Shown: positions 16,366 through 25,796 of the stretch, piece by piece
Layout: each line of letters starts with the position of its first letter
Numbering within the stretch: the stretch's first letter is position 1
Source of the DNA: Paracoccus aminophilus JCM 7686
GTDB taxonomy: Bacteria; Pseudomonadota; Alphaproteobacteria; Rhodobacterales; Rhodobacteraceae
NCBI RefSeq assembly: GCF_000444995.1
Contig: NC_022041.1
Span: 2,917,501-2,981,500 of the forward strand
Length of the DNA: 64,000 bases
Reading direction: 5' to 3'
Made by a program: the position numbers and the translations under genes
The notes under the pieces: generated by a model
What the model was told of the DNA's origin: nothing
The model's database searches: none
The model's input: only the letters and a program-made list of their open reading frames with translations

Positions 16366-17259
16366 ATGTTCAAGCGCCCCCATATCCTCGTCTTTCTGGC
16401 ACCGGCGGTCATCGTCTATACTTTGGTGATGATCCTGCCCCTGTTCGGCACGCTGCAACTCTCGCTTTTCCGCGGCGAGGCTTTTGCGGGGCTGGATAAC
16501 TTCCGCACGCTGTTCGGCGATCCCCGCTGGAGCGCGTCCTTCTGGAACGCGCTTGGCAACAACCTGTGGTTCTTCGTGGTCCATATGATCGTGCAGAACC
16601 CGATCGGCATTGCTCTGGCCGCGCTTTTGTCCTCGAACCGGCTGCGCGGCGCGGCCTTTTACCGGACCGCGATCTTCGTGCCGACGGTGCTGTCTTTCGT
16701 CATCGTGGGCTTTGTCTGGAAGCTGATCCTCTCGCCGATCTGGGGGATTGCGCCGGGAATGCTCGATGCGGTCGGGCTGAAATCGCTCTTCCAGCCCTGG
16801 CTCGGCAAAGAGGCCTATGCGCTGACCACGCTGGCGCTGATCTCGGTCTGGCAATTCGTCGGCATCCCGATGATGCTGATCTATGCCGCGATGATCTCGA
16901 TCCCCGAGGAGGTCATAGAGGCCGCCGAGATGGACGGCGTCACCGGCTGGTCGCAGTTCTGGAAGGTGAAACTGCCGCTGATCCTGCCCGCGATCGGGAT
17001 TATCTCGATCCTGACATTCGTCGGCAATTTCAATGCCTTTGACCTGATCTACGTCAGTCAAGGCGCGCTGGCCGGACCGAATTCCGCGACCGATATTCTG
17101 GGCACCTTCATGTTCCGCACCTTCTTCGGCTTCCAGCTGCAACTGGGCGATCCGAATATGGGCGCGACGATTGCCAGCGTGATGTTTGCGATCATTCTGG
17201 TGGGCGTGAGCCTTTATCTCTTCCTCGTCCACCGCCGGTTGCGGAGGTATCAGTTCTGA
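16366..17259 (+). CDS. Sugar ABC transporter permease (MalF type)
   Basis: 297-residue integral membrane permease with six predicted helices. The EAA loop that docks to the ATPase reads EAAEMDGVTGWSQFWKVKLP. Start MFKRPHILVFLAPAV at 16366 is chosen; a longer reading would include the intercistronic hairpin. Its stop shares one base with the next start (TGATG), so the two permeases are coupled. Pairs with the 17259-18080 product to form the channel of a CUT1 transporter. Confidence 0.9.
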   Translation: MFKRPHILVFLAPAVIVYTLVMILPLFGTLQLSLFRGEAFAGLDNFRTLFGDPRWSASFWNALGNNLWFFVVHMIVQNPIGIALAALLSSNRLRGAAFYRTAIFVPTVLSFVIVGFVWKLILSPIWGIAPGMLDAVGLKSLFQPWLGKEAYALTTLALISVWQFVGIPMMLIYAAMISIPEEVIEAAEMDGVTGWSQFWKVKLPLILPAIGIISILTFVGNFNAFDLIYVSQGALAGPNSATDILGTFMFRTFFGFQLQLGDPNMGATIASVMFAIILVGVSLYLFLVHRRLRRYQF

Positions 17260-18080
17260 TGCGCGCGAGAACCTTTGGCGCGCATGTCGCGCTGATCATC
17301 TACACGCTGATTGCCCTCTTCCCGGTCTGGGTCATCGTCATCAACAGCTTCAAGAACCGGCAGGCGATCTTTCGCGAGCCGCTCGCTTTGCCCGACAAGG
17401 AGAGCTTCAGCCTGATCGGTTATCAGACGGTGATGCAGCAGGGCGATTTCCTGCTCTATTTCCAGAACTCGCTGATCGTGACCGTGGCCTCGCTGACCTG
17501 CGTGCTGCTGTTCGGGGCCATGGCGGCCTTCGCGCTCTCGGAATACCGCTTTCGCGGCAATACGCTGATGGGGCTTTATCTGGCGCTTGGGATCATGATC
17601 CCAATCCGGCTCGGCACAGTCGCGATCTTGCAAGGCATGGTCGCGGCGGGGCTGAACAATACGCTGCTGGCGCTGATCCTTGTCTATACCGCGCAGGGCC
17701 TGCCGCTCGCGATCTTCATCCTGTCGGAATTCATGTCCGGGATTTCGAGCGACCTGAAATCGGCGGGACGAATGGACGGGCTCTCGGAATATTCGATCTT
17801 CTTCCGGCTGGTCCTGCCGCTGATCCGCCCGGCTTTGGCCACCGTCGCCGTCTTTACCATGATTCCGATCTGGAACGATCTGTGGTTCCCGCTGATCTTG
17901 TCGCCGGCGGAATCGGTCAAGACGATCACCCTTGGCACGCAGGTTTTCCTCGGCCAATTCGTCACCAACTGGAATGCGGTTCTGGCGGCGCTGACCCTCG
18001 CGATCCTGCCGGTTCTGGTGCTTTACCTCATCTTCTCGCGGCAATTGATCCGCGGCATCACCTCGGGAGCAGTGAAATGA
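17259..18080 (+). CDS. Sugar ABC transporter permease (MalG type)
   Basis: 273-residue second permease with six predicted membrane segments. The ATPase-coupling loop is SAGRMDGLSEYSIFFRLVLP, slightly degenerate from the EAA consensus as often in MalG-type subunits. It ends in an ATGA overlap with the dehydrogenase gene. GGAGG in the preceding gene's last codons serves as its ribosome site. Confidence 0.9.
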   Translation: MRARTFGAHVALIIYTLIALFPVWVIVINSFKNRQAIFREPLALPDKESFSLIGYQTVMQQGDFLLYFQNSLIVTVASLTCVLLFGAMAAFALSEYRFRGNTLMGLYLALGIMIPIRLGTVAILQGMVAAGLNNTLLALILVYTAQGLPLAIFILSEFMSGISSDLKSAGRMDGLSEYSIFFRLVLPLIRPALATVAVFTMIPIWNDLWFPLILSPAESVKTITLGTQVFLGQFVTNWNAVLAALTLAILPVLVLYLIFSRQLIRGITSGAVK

Positions 18081-19117
18081 AGGTTCTGGTCGCAGGCCTT
18101 GGCAATATGGGCAAAAGCCATGCCCTCGCCTGGCTGAAAATCCCCGGCGCCGAGATCGTCGGGCTGGTGAACCGCTCGGAGGTCGATCTGCCCGCAGAGC
18201 TGCGCGGCATTCCCCTGTTCGCCGATTTCCACGAGGCCTTGGAGGTGACCGCCCCCGATGTCGCGGTCATCGCCACCTATTCCGACAGCCATGCGGAATA
18301 TGCGATTGCCGCTTTGCAATCGGGCGCCGATGTCTTTGTCGAAAAGCCCCTGGCAACCACGGTCGCGGATGCCGAGCGTGTGGTGCGCGTGGCCGAGGAA
18401 ACCGGGCGCAAGCTGGTTGTGGGCTATATCCTGCGCCACCATCCAAGCTGGCAGCGCCTGATCGCGGAATCGCGTGCGCTTGGCGGGCCCTATGTCTTCC
18501 GGCTGAACCTCAACCAGCAGTCGAAAGGCCCGACCTGGGAGGTCCATAAGCAGTTGATGAAAACGACGCCGCCAATCGTCGATTGCGGCGTCCATTACGT
18601 CGATGTCATGTGCCAGATCACCGATGCCGCCCCGGTCGAGGTGCGCGGCATGGGCGTGCGGCTTTCCGATGAAATCGCGCCTGAGATGTATAATTACGGC
18701 CATTTTCAGGTGCTGTTCGAGGACGGCTCGGTCGGCTGGTATGAGGCGGGCTGGGGGCCGATGATGTCGGATACCGCCTTTTTCGTCAAAGACGTGGTCA
18801 GCCCGAAAGGCGCGGTCTCGATCCGCATGTCGGAAGAGGCGCGCTCGGACGATATCGACACCCATACCCAGACCTCAAAGATCCGGCTTCATCGCGTTGG
18901 CGAGGCGGATCAGGATCTCTCCATGCAAGGCGAGCCCGGCCATCAGGAGCTGTGCGATGCCGAGGCCGCTTTCATGGCCGAGGCCATCGCCACCGACCGC
19001 GATCTCAGCCGCCATGCCGCGGATGCGGTCGCCTCGCTGGCGGTCTGCCTTGCCGCGGATCACTCCATTCGCACGGGCCAGCCGGTCCGACTGAAAGGCC
19101 AAGATGCACACGCTTGA
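18077..19117 (+). CDS. Gfo/Idh/MocA-family oxidoreductase
   Basis: 346-residue NAD(P)-dependent sugar dehydrogenase-like enzyme. N-terminal Rossmann motif [37 protein letters not shown], and the family motif VEKPLATT with the key Glu-Lys; the C-terminal domain carries [10 protein letters not shown] with the catalytic-region Asp/His. It sits inside the sugar ABC operon, overlapping the permease by ATGA and the ATPase gene by 14 nt, so it probably oxidises or epimerises the imported sugar. The actual substrate is unknown. Confidence 0.85.
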   Translation: MKVLVAGLGNMGKSHALAWLKIPGAEIVGLVNRSEVDLPAELRGIPLFADFHEALEVTAPDVAVIATYSDSHAEYAIAALQSGADVFVEKPLATTVADAERVVRVAEETGRKLVVGYILRHHPSWQRLIAESRALGGPYVFRLNLNQQSKGPTWEVHKQLMKTTPPIVDCGVHYVDVMCQITDAAPVEVRGMGVRLSDEIAPEMYNYGHFQVLFEDGSVGWYEAGWGPMMSDTAFFVKDVVSPKGAVSIRMSEEARSDDIDTHTQTSKIRLHRVGEADQDLSMQGEPGHQELCDAEAAFMAEAIATDRDLSRHAADAVASLAVCLAADHSIRTGQPVRLKGQDAHA

Positions 19118-20102
19118 ACTGAGAAATCTGCGCAAGACCTTCGGCTCGGTCGAGGTCATCCCCGGCGCCTCGCTCTCGGTGGAGCCGGGCGAATTCTGCG
19201 TCTTTGTCGGCCCCTCGGGCTGCGGGAAATCGACGCTTCTGCGGATGATTGCGGGGCTGGAGCCTTCGGATTCGGGCGATATCCTGATCGGCGGGGCGCG
19301 GGTCAACGATCTCGAGCCCTCGAAGCGCGAGATCGCCATGGTTTTCCAAAGCTACGCGCTCTACCCGCATCTGAGCGTCGCCGGGAATATGGGGCTCGCG
19401 CTGAAACAGGCCGGGAAATCCAAGGCCGAGGTGACGGCGGCGGTAAACCGCGCGGCCGAGATGCTGGCGCTGGGGCCTTTGCTTGAGCGTCGTCCGGCAG
19501 AGCTTTCGGGCGGGCAGCGTCAGCGCGTCGCCATTGGCCGCGCGATCGTGCGCACGCCGAAGCTCTTTCTCTTTGACGAGCCGCTCTCGAACCTCGATGC
19601 GGCGCTCCGCGGCCAGACCCGGCTTGAACTGGCGAAACTGCACCGCGAGCTTGGCGCGACCATGGTTTACGTCACCCATGATCAGGTCGAGGCCATGACT
19701 TTGGCCGACCGCATCGTTGTCTTGAACGCGGGCCGGATCGAGCAGGTCGGCGCGCCGATGGAGCTTTATAACCGCCCCGCAAATCGCTTCGTCGCGGGCT
19801 TCATCGGCTCGCCCAAGATGAACTTCCTGCCAGTCGCGACGCTTGGCGGTTCAGCCCCCGCAACCGCCAGCGAGCTGGGCATCCGCCCCGAACATCTGGC
19901 GATTACCGAAAGCGGCATCCCGGCGCGCGTCACCCATGTCGAGCGGCTGGGTCACGAAACCATCGTCTATGCCGAGACCTCGGGCGGGCTGGTTTCTGTT
20001 CGGCTGATCGGCGAGCATGACCTGCCGGTCGAACAAGGGATCCATCTGACGCCCGATCCGGCGCACAGCCATTGGTTCGATTCTGCGGGCAAACGCCTGT
20101 AG
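19104..20102 (+). CDS. Sugar ABC transporter ATPase (UgpC/MalK type)
   Basis: 332-residue ATP-binding subunit. Walker [10 protein letters not shown] (36-44), Q-loop [11 protein letters not shown], signature LSGGQ (134-138), Walker B FLFDEP, D-loop SNLD, H-loop [14 protein letters not shown], and a C-terminal OB/TOBE domain from ~235 (GIRPEHL). It energises the two permeases upstream and completes the operon. It starts 14 nt inside the dehydrogenase gene. Confidence 0.93.
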   Translation: MHTLELRNLRKTFGSVEVIPGASLSVEPGEFCVFVGPSGCGKSTLLRMIAGLEPSDSGDILIGGARVNDLEPSKREIAMVFQSYALYPHLSVAGNMGLALKQAGKSKAEVTAAVNRAAEMLALGPLLERRPAELSGGQRQRVAIGRAIVRTPKLFLFDEPLSNLDAALRGQTRLELAKLHRELGATMVYVTHDQVEAMTLADRIVVLNAGRIEQVGAPMELYNRPANRFVAGFIGSPKMNFLPVATLGGSAPATASELGIRPEHLAITESGIPARVTHVERLGHETIVYAETSGGLVSVRLIGEHDLPVEQGIHLTPDPAHSHWFDSAGKRL

Positions 20103-20117
20103 TCGGCGTCGCGACGT

Positions 20118-20141
20118 GGATATTTATCCATGAAAGACAGC
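20118..20141 (+). repeat. Degenerate copy of an intergenic GGNTATTT element
   Basis: GGATATTTATCCATGAAAGA directly after the ABC ATPase stop resembles the better conserved elements at 47581-47603 (complement) and 51416-51442 (GGGTATTTTYGTGAYGAAGAA). It is the weakest of the three copies and includes a TGGATA-TT-TATCCA inverted repeat. Confidence 0.4.
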
Positions 20142-20180
20142 GAAAGCGCGGGCGCGGCGTCATAGCCGCGTCACAGTTTC

Positions 20181-20209
20181 TTGCGATTTCCCCCTTTGGG
20201 CCCTATATG
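20181..20209 (+). promoter_or_regulatory. Predicted promoter of nspC
   Basis: TTGCGA, 17-nt spacer, TATATG, with a transcript start expected near 20216 and AAAGGG as ribosome site 7 nt before the nspC ATG. Good spacing and consensus for a housekeeping sigma factor. Confidence 0.55.
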
Positions 20210-20243
20210 CGGCTTTTCCGTTCAGTTTCCAAAGGGTTCGCCA

Positions 20244-21344
20244 ATGACCGATCTGCAGACGCCCTATTATCTCATTGATCTGGCCAAGCTGCGCCGGAAC
20301 ATGGAGAAGATTGCGCATCTGCGGGAGGCCTCGGGGGCGAAATGCCTGCTGGCGCTAAAATGCTTTGCGACCTGGTCGGCCTTTGACTTCATGCGCCCTT
20401 TCATGGACGGCACGACCTCGTCGAGCCTTTACGAGCTGCGGCTCGGGCGCGAGGAATTCGGCAAGGAAACCCATGCCTATTCCGTGGGTTGGGCCGATCA
20501 CGAGATCGACGAAGCGATTTCCTATGCCGACAAGATCATCTTCAACTCGCTGGGTCAGCTTGATCGGTTTGGCGAGAAAGCGGCGGGGATTGCGACCGGC
20601 CTGCGGCTGAACCCGCGCTTTTCGACCAGCGGTTTCGATCTCGCCGATCCGGCGCGGCCCTTCTCGCGTCTGGGCGAATGGGATCTGGCGCGGCTGAATT
20701 CGGCGCTCGACCGGATTTCCGGCGTGATGATCCATTACAACTGCGAGAACCGCGATTTCGCGCTTTTCGATGAGCAACTGAGCCGGATCGAGACGGAATT
20801 CGGAAGCTTCCTGGAAAAGCTCGACTGGGTCTCGCTTGGCGGTGGCATCCATTTCACCGGTGACGACTATCCGATCGAGGCTTTGGCCAAGCGGTTGCGC
20901 GCCTTCCAGGACCGGTTCGGGGTCCAGCTTTTCCTCGAACCGGGCGAGGCCAGCATCACCCAATCGACCTCGCTGGAGGTTTCGGTTTTGGATGTCATCC
21001 ACAACGGCAAGGATGTCGCCATCGTCGACAGCTCGATCGAGGCGCATATGCTTGATCTGCTGATCTATCGCGAGACGGCGAAACTGCCGCAAGCTGGCGA
21101 TCATCCCTATCAGATCGCGGGCAAGACCTGCCTTGCAGGCGATATTTTCGGCGAGGGCCGTTTTCCCAAGCCGCTCGAGATCGGCGACCGCATCAGCATT
21201 GCCGATGCCGCCGGTTACACGATGGTGAAGAAGAACTGGTTCAATGGCGTTGCCATGCCGTCGATCGCCATCAAGGAAGAGGACGGATCGGTCCGCCTCG
21301 TCCGCGCGTTCACCTATGCCGACTATAAGTCGAGCCTCTCCTGA
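20244..21344 (+). CDS. nspC: Carboxynorspermidine decarboxylase
   Basis: 366-residue PLP enzyme of the alanine-racemase-fold decarboxylases. It removes CO2 from carboxynorspermidine or carboxyspermidine, the last step of the aspartate-semialdehyde-dependent polyamine route. The start MTDLQTPYYLIDLAKLRRN is typical; Lys39 in LLALKCFATWSAF binds PLP; GGGIHFTGDDYP, FLEPGEA and the substrate-site Cys in GKTCLAGDIFGEG are present. AAAGGG precedes the ATG at 20244. Forms an operon with the dehydrogenase 23 nt downstream. Whether the product is spermidine or norspermidine depends on the diamine used. Confidence 0.92.
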   Translation: MTDLQTPYYLIDLAKLRRNMEKIAHLREASGAKCLLALKCFATWSAFDFMRPFMDGTTSSSLYELRLGREEFGKETHAYSVGWADHEIDEAISYADKIIFNSLGQLDRFGEKAAGIATGLRLNPRFSTSGFDLADPARPFSRLGEWDLARLNSALDRISGVMIHYNCENRDFALFDEQLSRIETEFGSFLEKLDWVSLGGGIHFTGDDYPIEALAKRLRAFQDRFGVQLFLEPGEASITQSTSLEVSVLDVIHNGKDVAIVDSSIEAHMLDLLIYRETAKLPQAGDHPYQIAGKTCLAGDIFGEGRFPKPLEIGDRISIADAAGYTMVKKNWFNGVAMPSIAIKEEDGSVRLVRAFTYADYKSSLS

Positions 21345-21367
21345 CCTCTCCTTGAAAGGAAACTGAA

Positions 21368-22591
21368 TTGGCCAAAAACGTTCTCATCATCGGCGCCGGT
21401 GGCGTCGCACAGGTGACAGCGCATAAACTCGCTCAGAACGCCTCCGAATTCGGAGCCCTGCATATCGCCAGCCGGACTCAGTCCAAGGCGGACGACATCA
21501 TCGCCAGCGTGAAGGCGAAAGGCCATCAGGTCGAATTTACCTCTCATTCGGTCGATGCCATGGACAGCGCCGCCGTGGCCGACCTTATCCGCAAGATTGA
21601 TGCGCAGATCGTCATCAACGTCGGCTCGGCCTTCGTGAACATGACCGTGCTGCAGGGCTGCATCGACAGCGGTGCCGCCTATCTGGACACCGCGATCCAT
21701 GAAGATCCGGCCAAGGTCTGCGAAACCCCGCCGTGGTACGGCAATTACGAATGGAAGCGCCGCGAGGATGTCGCGAAAGCCGGGATCACCGCGATCCTTG
21801 GCGTCGGCTTCGATCCGGGCGTGGTCAATGCCTATGCGCGTTTGGCTGAGGATGAGTATTTCGACAAAATCGAGTCGATCGATATCGTCGATATCAATGC
21901 GGGCTCGCATGGTCGCTGGTTCGCCACGAACTTCGACCCCGAGATCAATTTCCGCGAATTCACCGGCACGGTTTACGCCTGGCAGGGTGGCAAATGGACC
22001 GAGAACAAGATGTTCGAGGTTGGTCGCGAATGGGATCTCCCGGTTGTCGGCAAGCGCACGGCCTATCTCTCGGGCCATGACGAGGTTCACAGCCTGTCGG
22101 CGCGTTACCCGGACTCGGATGTCCGCTTCTGGATGGGCTTTGGCGAGCATTACATCAATGTGTTCACCGTCTTGCAGAACCTTGGCCTCTTGAGCGAACA
22201 GCCGGTCAAAACCGCCGAAGGGCTGGAGGTCGTGCCGCTGAAACTGGTCAAGGCCGTGCTGCCCGATCCGTCGAGCCTTGCGCCCGATTATGAGGGCAAG
22301 ACCTGTATTGGCGATCTGGTCAAGGGCACCAAAGACGGCAAGCCGGGCGAGGTCTTTATCTATAACGTCGCCGATCACAAGGAAGCCTATGAGGAAGTGG
22401 GCAGCCAAGGGATCAGCTATACCGCTGGTGTGCCGCCGGTTGCAGCCGCGATTCTGGTCGCGCGTGGCACTTGGGACGTGAAGAAGATGGCCAATGTCGA
22501 AGAGCTGCCCGCGCGGCCCTTCCTCGAGCTTCTGGGCGAGCTCGGTCTGCCGACCCGCGTCATCGACGCAAACGGCGATCACGCGCTCTAA
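21368..22591 (+). CDS. Carboxynorspermidine dehydrogenase (saccharopine-dehydrogenase-like)
   Basis: 407-residue NADPH-dependent enzyme that condenses aspartate semialdehyde with a diamine to form carboxy(nor)spermidine, the substrate of NspC. Rossmann motif NVLIIGAGGVAQVTAHKLAQN; further family blocks VINVGSAFVNMTVLQGCI and ILGVGFDPGVVNAYARLA. The start codon is TTG at 21368, with AAAGGAAACTGAA in front; no ATG fits. Together with nspC it gives a complete alternative spermidine pathway independent of S-adenosylmethionine decarboxylase. Confidence 0.9.
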   Translation: MAKNVLIIGAGGVAQVTAHKLAQNASEFGALHIASRTQSKADDIIASVKAKGHQVEFTSHSVDAMDSAAVADLIRKIDAQIVINVGSAFVNMTVLQGCIDSGAAYLDTAIHEDPAKVCETPPWYGNYEWKRREDVAKAGITAILGVGFDPGVVNAYARLAEDEYFDKIESIDIVDINAGSHGRWFATNFDPEINFREFTGTVYAWQGGKWTENKMFEVGREWDLPVVGKRTAYLSGHDEVHSLSARYPDSDVRFWMGFGEHYINVFTVLQNLGLLSEQPVKTAEGLEVVPLKLVKAVLPDPSSLAPDYEGKTCIGDLVKGTKDGKPGEVFIYNVADHKEAYEEVGSQGISYTAGVPPVAAAILVARGTWDVKKMANVEELPARPFLELLGELGLPTRVIDANGDHAL

Positions 22592-22599
22592 GCAAAGGC

Positions 22600-22625
22600 T
22601 CCGGGTCGGGGAACCTCGACCCGGA
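22600..22625 (+). terminator. Hairpin after the polyamine operon
   Basis: Nine-base-pair stem TCCGGGTCG/CGACCCGGA with an 8-nt loop, 9 nt after the dehydrogenase stop. No T-run follows, so it may be a 3'-end stabiliser rather than a full terminator. Confidence 0.55.
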
Positions 22626-22667
22626 ACCTCGCGTTGGCTCACCAGATTGCGAGCGTGAGGCCGGCGC

Positions 22668-23993
22668 ATGGATCCCTCCCCCAATGAGCGTGACGAGATC
22701 GCGCGCGCTGTGGCCCACCCGGTCAAGGCCACCCGTCCGGTCTCGGGCTGGGCGGCGGTCGGGATCTTCCTGATCTTGCTGTTCTTCTTTATCGAGCAGG
22801 CGCGCAGCATCCTGATGCCGATCACGCTCGCGCTTCTTTTGTTCTTTGTTTTCGTGCCCTTGCGTCGGTTTCTGGCGCGGTTCGGTATCGGGGCCAGCCT
22901 GTCGGCTGCCTTGATCTCGCTGGGACTTGTGGTGGTGATCGGGTTGATTGGCGCGCTGATCTCTGGCCCGATCCAAGAGATGATCCGCAATGCGCCCGAG
23001 GTTTCGGGTAAGCTGGAACAGCGCTTTACCCAGCTCAAAACCCAGTTCTCGGGGATCGAGAAATTCGCGGCCAAGATCGAGGAAATCTCGCATGGCGGCG
23101 CGGCGAGCCCATCAGGCACGGGGCCCTCTTCGGCACCTGCGAATGCCGCCGCGCCGGGCGCGGATCAGGGCCCCGGAAGCGCCTTGCAGCCGGGAGCAAC
23201 GGGCAGCACATCGACCGGCGGCGCAGTGGTGCAAACGGGCCGGGCGGATGGCGCGATCAAGGTCGAGGTCACCCAGCCAAGCGCGATCTCCTGGACGACT
23301 CTGGCCGGGCTTTTGTCGCTCGGCCCCGAGATCGTCGGGCAGGTCGCCTTCACGCTTCTCATGCTGTTCTTCCTGCTGTCCTCGGGCGAGATGCTATATC
23401 TCAAGATCGTGCAAAGCTTTGATACAACGGCGGAAAAGCGGGACGCCTACAGAACCTTGCGCGAAATCGAGGACAGTCTCGGCACCTATCTCGGCACGAT
23501 CACTTTGATCAATGCCTGCCTTGGCGTCGTCGTCGGCACGGTGATGTGGCTTTGGGGAATGCCGAGCCCGATCCTCTTCGGCGTCGGCGTTTTCGTCCTG
23601 AATTACATCCCCTATCTCGGACCGATCACCGGCGTCATCATCACCTTCATCGTCGCCATTTTCGGCCATGACGACCTGTGGACGCCGTTCCTGATCGCGC
23701 TGTCGCATGGGGCGATCTGCGCCATCGAGGGCCAGATCGTCACGCCGATGTTCGTGTCGCGCAAGCTTGAGCTGAACACCGTCGTCGTCTTTACCGCGGT
23801 CGCGCTTTGGGGCTGGCTCTGGTCGGTTCTTGGCATGATCGTGGCGGTGCCGATCCTCGTCGTGATCCATGTTCTGGCCAGCCATATCCCGGGGCTGCAA
23901 ACCTTCGGCAATTTCCTCGCCGGCGCGGATGGGCCGAAAATCGACGAGCTGCGCGAAGGTCCCGAGCCCGCCGCTACACCGGCGCCGCGATGA
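22668..23993 (+). CDS. AI-2E-family transporter
   Basis: 441-residue polytopic membrane protein of the AI-2E (UPF0118/PF01594) family. Membrane helices lie at ~27-45, 47-65, 75-97, then ~240-262 and four more in the C-terminal half; LNYIPYLGPITGVIITF and HDDLWTPFLIALSHGAICAIEG are family hallmarks. Family members act as sodium/proton antiporters or exporters of small signals; quorum signalling is not implied. A Gly/Ser/Ala/Pro-rich linker (~145-195) is inserted in the central extramembrane domain, longer than usual. It follows the polyamine operon by 76 nt; no functional link is established. Confidence 0.85.
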   Translation: MDPSPNERDEIARAVAHPVKATRPVSGWAAVGIFLILLFFFIEQARSILMPITLALLLFFVFVPLRRFLARFGIGASLSAALISLGLVVVIGLIGALISGPIQEMIRNAPEVSGKLEQRFTQLKTQFSGIEKFAAKIEEISHGGAASPSGTGPSSAPANAAAPGADQGPGSALQPGATGSTSTGGAVVQTGRADGAIKVEVTQPSAISWTTLAGLLSLGPEIVGQVAFTLLMLFFLLSSGEMLYLKIVQSFDTTAEKRDAYRTLREIEDSLGTYLGTITLINACLGVVVGTVMWLWGMPSPILFGVGVFVLNYIPYLGPITGVIITFIVAIFGHDDLWTPFLIALSHGAICAIEGQIVTPMFVSRKLELNTVVVFTAVALWGWLWSVLGMIVAVPILVVIHVLASHIPGLQTFGNFLAGADGPKIDELREGPEPAATPAPR

Positions 23994-24063
23994 GGATCGA
24001 CCGCGCTCAGGCAGGGACTGGCGCCTTTGCCAGAACATGCCATGATTGCGTCACTTGACACAT

Positions 24064-25068
24064 ATGATTCGCGACATGAACCAGATCACTGCCCCCCGCC
24101 TGCGCATCGGCTTTCTGCTTGCGCCCCGGTTCACGCTCTCGGCCTTTTCGACCTTTGTCGATGTGCTGCGGCTCTCGGCGGATGACGGAGACGGCTCGCG
24201 CCCGATCCGCTGCCAGTGGACGGTGCTGTCCAATGACCTGTCGCCGATCCAATCCTCCTCGGGCACCAAGATCCAAGCCGAAGAGCGGTTCGGCGACCCG
24301 TCGCGCTTTGACTATATCGTGGTCGTCGGCGGGCTGATTGATCCGGGCACGACGCTCGGCCCCGAGGCCGCGGCCTTTCTCAAACAGGCAGCGGCGGCGA
24401 AAGTCGCGCTGGCGGGGCTGTGCACCGGGGTCTTTGCTCTGGCGCGCTGCGGGCTGATGGATGGCTACCGCTGCTGCGTCAGCTGGTTTCACCATCAGGA
24501 TTTCCTTGCGGAATTCGAAAAGATGCGTCCGGTCTCGGATCAGATCTTCGTCGTTGACCGCGACCGGCTGTCTTGCTCGGGCGGGGTCAGCGCGGCTCAT
24601 CTTGCGGCCTTTCTGGTCGACCGCCATCTTGGCCGCGCCGCCGCGCGCAAGGCGCTGTCGATCCTGATGATCGACGAGGCCCTGACCGGAGACCGCCCCC
24701 AGCCCGGCCTGCCGCTTGAACTGACCGCGCGCGATCCTTTGGTCCGCCGCGCGCTGCTGGCGATGCAGCAAAACCTGAATGCGCCGCTGTCGATTGCGCG
24801 GATCGCGCGCGATCTCGGCGTCGGGCGGCGCAAGCTCGAGCGGCATTTCAGCGCAGATCTGGGCATCCCGCCCGCCGATGCCTCGATCCGGATCAGGCTG
24901 TCGCAGACGCGGATGCTGCTGCGACAAACCAATCACACCATCACCCGCATCGCCGAAGAGACCGGCTTTTGCGATGCCTCGCATCTGATCCGGGTCTTCC
25001 GCGAGGCCGAGGGCCTGACGCCCGATCAATGGCGCCAGATGGATATCGCCCGACGCGAGGAGGCCTGA
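24064..25068 (+). CDS. GlxA-family AraC transcriptional regulator
   Basis: 334-residue regulator with an N-terminal DJ-1/PfpI (class I amidotransferase-like) domain and a C-terminal AraC double helix-turn-helix. The DJ-1 elbow is GLCTGVFALARCGLMDGYRCCVSW cut here to its core GLCTGVFALARC; the AraC part reads LSIARIARDLGVGRRKLERH and ITRIAEETGFCDASHLIRVF. This layout is shared by choline/carnitine/glycine-betaine regulators (GbdR, CdhR), so an amine or amino-acid effector is plausible. The ATG at 24064 is preferred; TTG 24046 and ATG 24076 are alternatives and no clear ribosome site decides. Confidence 0.8.
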   Translation: MIRDMNQITAPRLRIGFLLAPRFTLSAFSTFVDVLRLSADDGDGSRPIRCQWTVLSNDLSPIQSSSGTKIQAEERFGDPSRFDYIVVVGGLIDPGTTLGPEAAAFLKQAAAAKVALAGLCTGVFALARCGLMDGYRCCVSWFHHQDFLAEFEKMRPVSDQIFVVDRDRLSCSGGVSAAHLAAFLVDRHLGRAAARKALSILMIDEALTGDRPQPGLPLELTARDPLVRRALLAMQQNLNAPLSIARIARDLGVGRRKLERHFSADLGIPPADASIRIRLSQTRMLLRQTNHTITRIAEETGFCDASHLIRVFREAEGLTPDQWRQMDIARREEA

Positions 25069-25138
25069 CCCCGCTCGCCTTGCCGGTTTACAGCCTCTTA
25101 TCAAAAGCGCAGACTTCGCCTCTTAGTGGAGATCATCA

Positions 25139-25495
25139 ATGACAGACGACACCGCGACCCTTCTGACCCAGAACCGGGATCGAGCTTTCCCGGGCATTGC
25201 CGACCTGACGATCGACATCACTCAGGACAAGAATGGCGTGTTCCAATCCGCTGAAAGCGGCCAGACGGTCAGCTATACCAAGGCCGATATTCCGCGCAGC
25301 TTCGGCTGCCTGAACCCGAAATGTCAGGATGGCGGACTTGATCTGCAACGCGTGGTGATTGCGGCGCTGTCGCCCGAAAACGCCGACCGCGATTTGCCCT
25401 GCCCGGGCCATGAAGGTCTGACCGACGACGAGGCACCCTGCCCCAACCTGTTTCACGTGAAGGTCACGATTGTGGCCGAAGACGCCGAAGGCTGA
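25139..25495 (+). CDS. Small cysteine-containing protein of unknown function
   Basis: 118 residues, acidic, no signal peptide. Four cysteines and nearby histidines (SFGCLNPKCQDGG, LPCPGHEG, APCPNLFHVKVTI) suggest a small zinc-binding fold. I do not recognise the family. A good ribosome site (GGAG, 7 nt before the ATG) and high-quality coding composition support a real gene. It is separated by ~70 nt from the GlxA-type regulator upstream and followed by a hairpin. Confidence 0.65.
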   Translation: MTDDTATLLTQNRDRAFPGIADLTIDITQDKNGVFQSAESGQTVSYTKADIPRSFGCLNPKCQDGGLDLQRVVIAALSPENADRDLPCPGHEGLTDDEAPCPNLFHVKVTIVAEDAEG

Positions 25496-25527
25496 CAACG
25501 TCCGCGCAGCCGATCCGGGAATGGCAA

Positions 25528-25550
25528 AGCGGCGGGAAAGACCCGCCGCT
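25528..25550. terminator. Hairpin between convergent small genes
   Basis: AGCGGCGGG-AAAGA-CCCGCCGCT, 9-bp stem, between the 118-residue gene on the plus strand and the 67-residue gene on the minus strand. It may serve both; only short T tracts follow. Confidence 0.6.
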
Positions 25551-25592
25551 CTCATCTTCCAAACTCTGTCCCCGCGGGTCTTCAGGCCCGTC

Positions 25593-25796
25593 TCAGTAGT
25601 AGCAGCGTTTCGCCTTCGGGTTGCTTCTCAGATCGGGATCAACCTCGTCATAGGGTCCGAAGCGCTTCGCTTGTGCGCGACGGTAGGCAAGGCGTTCGGC
25701 TGGGCTGCTCATCGCAGCGCCGGGAGCTCTTGTGCCCCCCGGGCCAAATGACGCCCTCTTAGCCTTGCCCACGGGCTTCATGGAATCGGTGGTCAT
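25593..25796 (-). CDS. Small basic protein of unknown function
   Basis: 67 residues: basic N-terminus (MTTDSMKPVGKAKRAS), a Gly/Pro/Ala stretch and a compact C-terminus AERLAYRRAQAKRFGPYDEV ending KAKRCYY. The ATG at 25796 has GAGGAG 8 nt upstream, which decides the start against a longer 161-residue frame whose upstream part is Arg/Gly-rich and overlaps the regulator gene. Family unknown. Confidence 0.55.
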   Translation of the reverse strand: MTTDSMKPVGKAKRASFGPGGTRAPGAAMSSPAERLAYRRAQAKRFGPYDEVDPDLRSNPKAKRCYY

